From contig JAIOQY010000162.1 of NCBI GenBank assembly GCA_021108435.1, positions 1-45,840 on the forward strand: 45,840 nucleotides of DNA, given 5' to 3'. The DNA is from Candidatus Aegiribacteria sp. (GTDB lineage: Bacteria > Fermentibacterota > Fermentibacteria > Fermentibacterales > JCC-6). Positions 41,915-45,840 of the stretch are shown here, piece by piece (the stretch's first letter is position 1; each line of letters begins with the position of its first letter). The notes under the pieces are model-generated. The model saw only the letters and a program-made list of their open reading frames with translations, was not told the DNA's origin and did not search any database. Position numbers and translations under genes: made by a program.

Positions 41915-42385
41915 ATGCTTTATTCCTGGCTGTTAACCATGGTTCTTTTTTCAACACCTTCTGATATAGGCGATATCCTGCCGGCTTTCAGAGACTCGAT
42001 CATCAGGGGTAATGGATCAGGCGCTGTTGAAATGATATCGGAACACGCAGTTTATGTTGTAGATTCGGTGCTTGCACATGATCCGGGGCAGATTGCCCGG
42101 ATCGTATCCTATTTCGGAATCGAACTTGCTCTCCCTGATGAGGGTAGCGCAGATGCAAGACAGATACTGACTGATATTCTATCAGATCCATCAGTTGCAG
42201 GCATGGTAATGCTTATGGGAGTATCCTCCGGAGATCCGATCTCATCCGGAGAAAGAACATTTATCCCTGTTGACTGGGGTCTCCCGGGCTCCAGAGACAC
42301 CTTGTTCATTGAGATAGTTTCTGAAAACGAACAGTGGAAGATCAATGACTATTTTGAGGTAATCCCCTCTGGAAGGGGTTCATAG
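41915..42385 (+). CDS. Small exported protein, function unknown
   Basis: The start at 41915 is chosen because TTTGGAGA (41903-41910) lies 4 bases upstream and the product then opens with a signal peptide (MLYSWLLTMVLFSTPS). Upstream TTG/ATG codons at 41876-41881 lack a ribosome-binding site. The 156-residue product has a helical domain (DSIIRGNGSGAVEMISEHAVYVVDSV) and a short strand region ending in GRGS. The fold (ISEHA, QWKINDYFEV) loosely resembles DUF4783 or SnoaL-like domains of FCB exported proteins, but I cannot claim a family. A CCCCT/AGGGG hairpin (42364-42378) overlaps its last codons. Confidence 0.65.
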   Translation: MLYSWLLTMVLFSTPSDIGDILPAFRDSIIRGNGSGAVEMISEHAVYVVDSVLAHDPGQIARIVSYFGIELALPDEGSADARQILTDILSDPSVAGMVMLMGVSSGDPISSGERTFIPVDWGLPGSRDTLFIEIVSENEQWKINDYFEVIPSGRGS

Positions 42386-42423
42386 AATACGATATGAACT
42401 GGTGATATCCTTGAACAATGGGT

Positions 42424-42450
42424 ATTGTATAATTGAGTATACAATTGTAT
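42424..42450 (+). promoter_or_regulatory. Candidate -10 box inside a palindromic operator
   Basis: ATTGTATA (42424-42431) and TATACAAT (42438-42445) form a perfect inverted repeat, and ATTGTAT recurs at 42444-42450, exactly 20 bases after the first copy. A perfect TATAAT (42428-42433) lies in the first arm. A bound repressor would cover it. No clear -35 box. Confidence 0.45.
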
Positions 42451-42470
42451 TACCCTCAGGAGATTGAATT

Positions 42471-43610
42471 ATGCTTTTCAGCAGTACAAACAGGGATACG
42501 ACTAGGCTCCAATCGATTATCAGAATTACTAGAGCTGTCAGTACAGTACACGATCTTCACACACTGATAACTCTTCTTGCGTCTGAAACAAGCAAAGTCC
42601 TTAATGTGGAGCGTTCCACTGTTTTCCTCTATAGCAGAAAAACGGATGAACTCTGGTCCTACGTGGCTGAAGGTGAACCGAACGAAATCCGCTTCAGTGC
42701 CGATCAGGGCATCGCCGGTTCCGTTTTTCAAACTACAGAGACAATTATCCTGAACAATGTCTCCGATGATGAAAGATTCAATAAAGATATAGATGACACC
42801 ACCGGATTCATAACAAGAAATATGATTACATCGCCGATTATCAATCCTTCCGGTCACTGCATCGGTGTTTTTCAGGTCATCAACAAAGAAGGCGGGAACT
42901 TCAGGAATGACGATGCTGAATTCCTGCAGATCGTCGCCGCGGAAGCAGCAGTAACCATTGAGAATGTAAGACTGCTTGAGAGTCGAAAACGGATGTTCGA
43001 CAGCCTTATCAAGGCTCTCGTAATTTCAATAGAAGCGCGCGATCCACTTACAGCGGGGCACAGCTTTGATGTTACATTTCTCGCAGGTAAGATCGCCGAG
43101 TATCTAAAATTGGACAGTGACACAAGCGAGGCGATCTACTACGCGGCACTTCTCCATGACTATGGAAAAATCGCTGTTCCTGACAGCATTCTGAAAAAAC
43201 CCGGTACGCTCTCCACGGAGGAGTTCTCCATACTCAGAAAACATGTCCAGCATACTCGAATAATACTCTCCCCAATTGAATTTGAAGAGAGGCTTGAACA
43301 GATACCGGTATTCGCGTCGCAGCACCATGAAAGAATCGATGGAAAAGGATATCCTGATGGCCTCAAGGGTGATGATATCTCGATAGGTGGAAAAATCATC
43401 GCTGTCGCTGATGTATTCGAGGCGCTTACAGCTAAAAGGCATTACCGTGAGCCGTTCACCCTCGAGAAAACGCTCAATATTCTTATTGAAGGTATTGACA
43501 CTCAGTTTGACAGAGATGCCGTTCTCGCCCTGAGACAGTATTTCATTGACATCGGCAAGATCGAACCGGAGAAAGTGCCGCTTCTGGAGAAAACCAGAGA
43601 TGTTCTCTAA
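42471..43610 (+). CDS. GAF-HD-GYP cyclic-di-GMP phosphodiesterase-like protein
   Basis: Cytoplasmic protein of 379 residues. A GAF sensor domain (about 20-170, VLNVERSTVFLY...IGVFQVINKEGG) is followed by an HD-GYP domain (about 175-370). Metal and catalytic residues are present: HD at 229-230 (LLHDYGKIAVPD), HH at 285-286 and HHERIDGKGYPDG with the GYP triad at 293-295. HD-GYP enzymes break c-di-GMP (or related cyclic dinucleotides). The GHSxR motif reads GHSFD, a small deviation. AGGAGA is 7 bases before the ATG. It overlaps the adenylate cyclase gene by 11 bases, so both respond to the same control. Confidence 0.93.
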   Translation: MLFSSTNRDTTRLQSIIRITRAVSTVHDLHTLITLLASETSKVLNVERSTVFLYSRKTDELWSYVAEGEPNEIRFSADQGIAGSVFQTTETIILNNVSDDERFNKDIDDTTGFITRNMITSPIINPSGHCIGVFQVINKEGGNFRNDDAEFLQIVAAEAAVTIENVRLLESRKRMFDSLIKALVISIEARDPLTAGHSFDVTFLAGKIAEYLKLDSDTSEAIYYAALLHDYGKIAVPDSILKKPGTLSTEEFSILRKHVQHTRIILSPIEFEERLEQIPVFASQHHERIDGKGYPDGLKGDDISIGGKIIAVADVFEALTAKRHYREPFTLEKTLNILIEGIDTQFDRDAVLALRQYFIDIGKIEPEKVPLLEKTRDVL

Positions 43611-45711
43611 CCCTTTTGTGCCCGGCAGCAGAACAAGAAGGATATTTCAGGTTCTTCTGATAGCTCTGTTATCAACTATTATTTCATGGAGTTTCTCGAA
43701 CCTCGAATTCGCGGACAGTCTTGAAAGAAGTACTCTTGATCTGCGCTTCCGACTCTCCCCTGCTCCGGAAAAGGCAGACAGCGGCATTGTACTTATTCTG
43801 CTTGACGGCGGTTCCATGGATCAGCTGCCATTTCCCGTTCCACGTCAGCTTTACTCCGATGTTCTTGCGATTCTTCAGGACTGGGGAGCTAACGCAGTCG
43901 GTTTTGATATCCTCTTCGATCTTCCATCAATCTATTCTGTAACAGAGGACAGTATTTTCGGTTCTGTCGCGTCTGATGGAAGAACTGTATTCGTCATGTC
44001 TCTGCTGCAGCGCGAAGACGGCAGCCCTGTTCCGGAGAACGCGATCATCGACATTTCAGGTGATTATTCCGAACTGGATTCCGCCTTTTCCTGTATACCC
44101 CCCTGCCAGATGATAGCACAGGGCGTTCCTCTGCTTGGAAGCAGCAACGACAGACAGGATCCGGACGGAGTCTTTCGAAATATCCGACTCCTTTCGGCAA
44201 CACCGGACGGCATTGCAGCATCACTGCCGGTAGCACTTGCATGGCTTGCTCTCGATAAACCTGAGATGTCTGTTGATAATGATCGATTTACCCTTGGTGA
44301 GAACAGTTTCCCGATTGAAGACGGCTGCAGACTGCAGTTGAAATATCATGGCCCGGCAGGAACCTACAGAAGCCTTCCTCTGGCCGATCTTGTTGCTGCT
44401 CTTAACGCCAGAGCGACAGGTTCGCCATGCCCGGTCGATTCATCTCTCTTCAATGGAGCACTCGTCCTGATAGGTTACGCCGCCCCTGCTTTGTACGACC
44501 TCAAACCTACACCATATTCTGCCAAGTGTCCGGGGGTTGAGGTGCTCGCCACAGCACTTGATAATCTTCTGAACGGTGACTGCCTGTATCATATCCGGGG
44601 ATGGATTTCAGTAATCACTGCATTGCTTGTATCCCTGTTTGCGGCCCTCTTTCTGTCAGCTGTCAAAAAAATCCCCCTTGGAGCATCCTTAGCGGTACTC
44701 CCGCCTCTTTTTCTCCTGGTTATATCACTTCTGCTGTTCCGCAATGGAATCTGGATCGACACGGTCTGGCCTGTTTCTTCCGGATTGCTGACCATTCTCT
44801 CAGGGGGAATTTTTCTCTTCAGCTCGGAGAACCGGAGAAAGCAGGAGATCAGAACAGCTTTCTCACAGTACCTTTCACCGGATGTTGTCGCCAGGGTGAC
44901 CGAACATCCGGAGACTCTGGTACTTGGTGGGGACAGAAGAGTGATGACAACCTTCTTCTCGGATATAAGGGGATTTACAGGTATTTCAGAGAAACTCTCT
45001 CCGGAAGAGCTGGTCTCTCTTCTGAATCGCTACCTCACTGCAATGACCGACATTATCCTTGAAACGGGCGGAACTGTCGATAAATTCGAAGGTGACGCGA
45101 TAGTAGCTTTCTGGGGAGCTCCCATAGAACTTGACGATCACGCTGAAAGAGCTTGTTCCGCCGCCCTTCAGTGCCAGAATGAACATATTGAAATGAATCT
45201 TCAGCTTACAGCAGAGGGGTATCCGGAACTGATAACAAGAATCGGTCTGAGTACAGGCGAAATGGTTGTTGGGAATATGGGCTCCTCCAAACGCTTTGAT
45301 TACACTGTAATGGGAAGCACGGTCAACCTTGGTTCAAGGCTTGAGGGCGCGAACAAGGTCTACGGAACATCCATAATGGTTCCGGAGAAAACCTGTATAA
45401 AAGCCTCAGATAATTTCGTCTTCCGTGAACTCGATACGATTCGCGTTGTAGGCCAGAAGATACCGGTGGATGTGTTTGAACTTGTCTGCGCAAGAACCGA
45501 TCTCTCCGATTCGCAGAAGAAGATTCTCGAATGCTATTCTGAAGCGCTGAAACTCTACAGAGCAGGCAGATTCGAAGATGCGGAACAGAAATTCTCAATA
45601 ATAGATGATGAGCCTTCCATCGTGATGGCTGAAAGATGCAGGCATCTGAAGGAAGAATACAGAAACAGTGATGAGGACTGGGACGGAATTTTCAATCTGT
45701 CATCCAAATAG
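43600..45711 (+). CDS. CHASE2-domain class III adenylate cyclase
   Basis: Membrane receptor cyclase of 703 residues from ATG 43600 (GGAGA 9 bases upstream); an earlier in-frame ATG at 43546 lies deep in the previous gene. It has one N-terminal membrane segment, a periplasmic CHASE2 sensor (about 35-325, with ILLDGGSMD, GFDILFDLPS and IGYAAPALYDL), three membrane segments, then the cyclase domain. Metal Asps are D455 (FSDIRGFT) and D499 (GDAIVAFWG). K495 and D567 form the Lys-Asp pair that selects adenine, and N576 and R580 (VNLGSRLE) stabilise the transition state. A C-terminal TPR-like tail (EALKLYRAGRFEDAEQKF) follows. Product predicted to be cAMP. Confidence 0.93.
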   Translation: MFSNPFVPGSRTRRIFQVLLIALLSTIISWSFSNLEFADSLERSTLDLRFRLSPAPEKADSGIVLILLDGGSMDQLPFPVPRQLYSDVLAILQDWGANAVGFDILFDLPSIYSVTEDSIFGSVASDGRTVFVMSLLQREDGSPVPENAIIDISGDYSELDSAFSCIPPCQMIAQGVPLLGSSNDRQDPDGVFRNIRLLSATPDGIAASLPVALAWLALDKPEMSVDNDRFTLGENSFPIEDGCRLQLKYHGPAGTYRSLPLADLVAALNARATGSPCPVDSSLFNGALVLIGYAAPALYDLKPTPYSAKCPGVEVLATALDNLLNGDCLYHIRGWISVITALLVSLFAALFLSAVKKIPLGASLAVLPPLFLLVISLLLFRNGIWIDTVWPVSSGLLTILSGGIFLFSSENRRKQEIRTAFSQYLSPDVVARVTEHPETLVLGGDRRVMTTFFSDIRGFTGISEKLSPEELVSLLNRYLTAMTDIILETGGTVDKFEGDAIVAFWGAPIELDDHAERACSAALQCQNEHIEMNLQLTAEGYPELITRIGLSTGEMVVGNMGSSKRFDYTVMGSTVNLGSRLEGANKVYGTSIMVPEKTCIKASDNFVFRELDTIRVVGQKIPVDVFELVCARTDLSDSQKKILECYSEALKLYRAGRFEDAEQKFSIIDDEPSIVMAERCRHLKEEYRNSDEDWDGIFNLSSK

Positions 45712-45716
45712 GACTC

Positions 45717-45802
45717 GGGGACATGCAGGCTCAAACACCACCATGGGGACATGCAGGCTCAAACACCACCATGGGGACATGCAGGCTCTGCTGCGTGTCC
45801 CC
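45717..45802. repeat. REP-like tandem: two 28-bp units and one full palindrome
   Basis: Two identical 28-base units (45717-45744 and 45745-45772) start GGGGACATGCAGGC and end CACCACCAT. They are followed by a full 30-base palindrome (45773-45802) identical to the one at 20360-20389. The array begins 5 bases after the cyclase stop codon. Confidence 0.85.
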
Positions 45803-45840
45803 ATTAACTGAACCGATAAAAACACAGGTATGGACAAAAG

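Noticed and set aside
45717-45802. CRISPR-like array
   Set aside because: Repeats are directly adjacent with no spacers and one unit is palindromic; no cas genes.

Overview
The window looks like chromosomal DNA from an uncultured diderm (Gram-negative type) bacterium. Evidence: an LptE-like lipopolysaccharide-assembly lipoprotein, lipoproteins with clear lipoboxes, outer-membrane-barrel-like proteins, an ABC-type polysaccharide exporter (Wzm/Wzt), and a secreted protein ending in the T9SS/FlgD-like C-terminal domain typical of the FCB group. Base composition is mid-range and looks even throughout. An FCB-affiliated candidate phylum (Fermentibacterota-like, for example) would fit, but that placement is inference. 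No rRNA, tRNA, CRISPR array, transposase, integrase or phage gene was found.

Layout. (1) 1-5470, plus strand: a secreted beta-helix-like protein with a C-terminal sorting-type domain, a polytopic membrane protein, a dolichyl-phosphate-glucose-synthase-like glycosyltransferase, a 99-bp palindromic element, and a 70-residue protein made almost only of four DnaJ-type zinc motifs. (2) 20158 down to 5515, minus strand: a tight run of 18 genes. It starts with the classic translation/RNA block rimP-nusA-infB-rbfA-truB-ribF-rpsO-pnp. It continues through dut, lptE, small membrane proteins and an M19 dipeptidase, and ends with ApbE, an AmmeMemoRadiSam-type radical SAM enzyme and a NusG_II-domain protein. 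(3) 20206-20477: a non-coding, highly structured interval with a candidate promoter and an intrinsic-terminator-like hairpin just before rimP. (4) 24577 down to 20478: a GT4 phospho-sugar transferase and a 1009-residue O-antigen-ligase/TPR protein. (5) 41826 down to 24777, minus strand: a nearly gapless 16-gene run, der-plsY-wzm-wzt, GT-C, B12-type radical SAM, YdjC deacetylase, GT-C, GT9, second B12-type radical SAM, GT2, polyprenyl glycosylphosphotransferase, two envelope proteins, a CBM48-like lipoprotein, and a MalK-type ATPase. It closes with a hairpin terminator. (6) 41915-45711, plus strand: a small secreted protein, a GAF/HD-GYP protein and a CHASE2 adenylate cyclase.

How they work together. 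Regions 4 and 5 form a cell-surface glycan locus: lipid-linked initiation (GT4 and the PHPT-type transferase), extension (GT2, GT9, GT-C), modification (YdjC deacetylase, two cobalamin-type radical SAM enzymes), export (Wzm/Wzt) and ligation. Region 2 couples ribosome and RNA maturation to envelope upkeep. Region 6 predicts cyclic-di-GMP breakdown and cAMP synthesis in one transcript.

A family of GGGGACA...TGTCCCC palindromes (REP-like) lies at three intergenic sites, with an identical 30-bp copy at 20360 and 45773. TTG start codons are unusually common, several inside TTGA stop/start overlaps. The best candidates for something undescribed are the paired B12-radical-SAM/YdjC glycan-modification genes, the CBM48 lipoprotein with two barrel-like partners, and the ApbE/radical SAM/NusG_II cluster.
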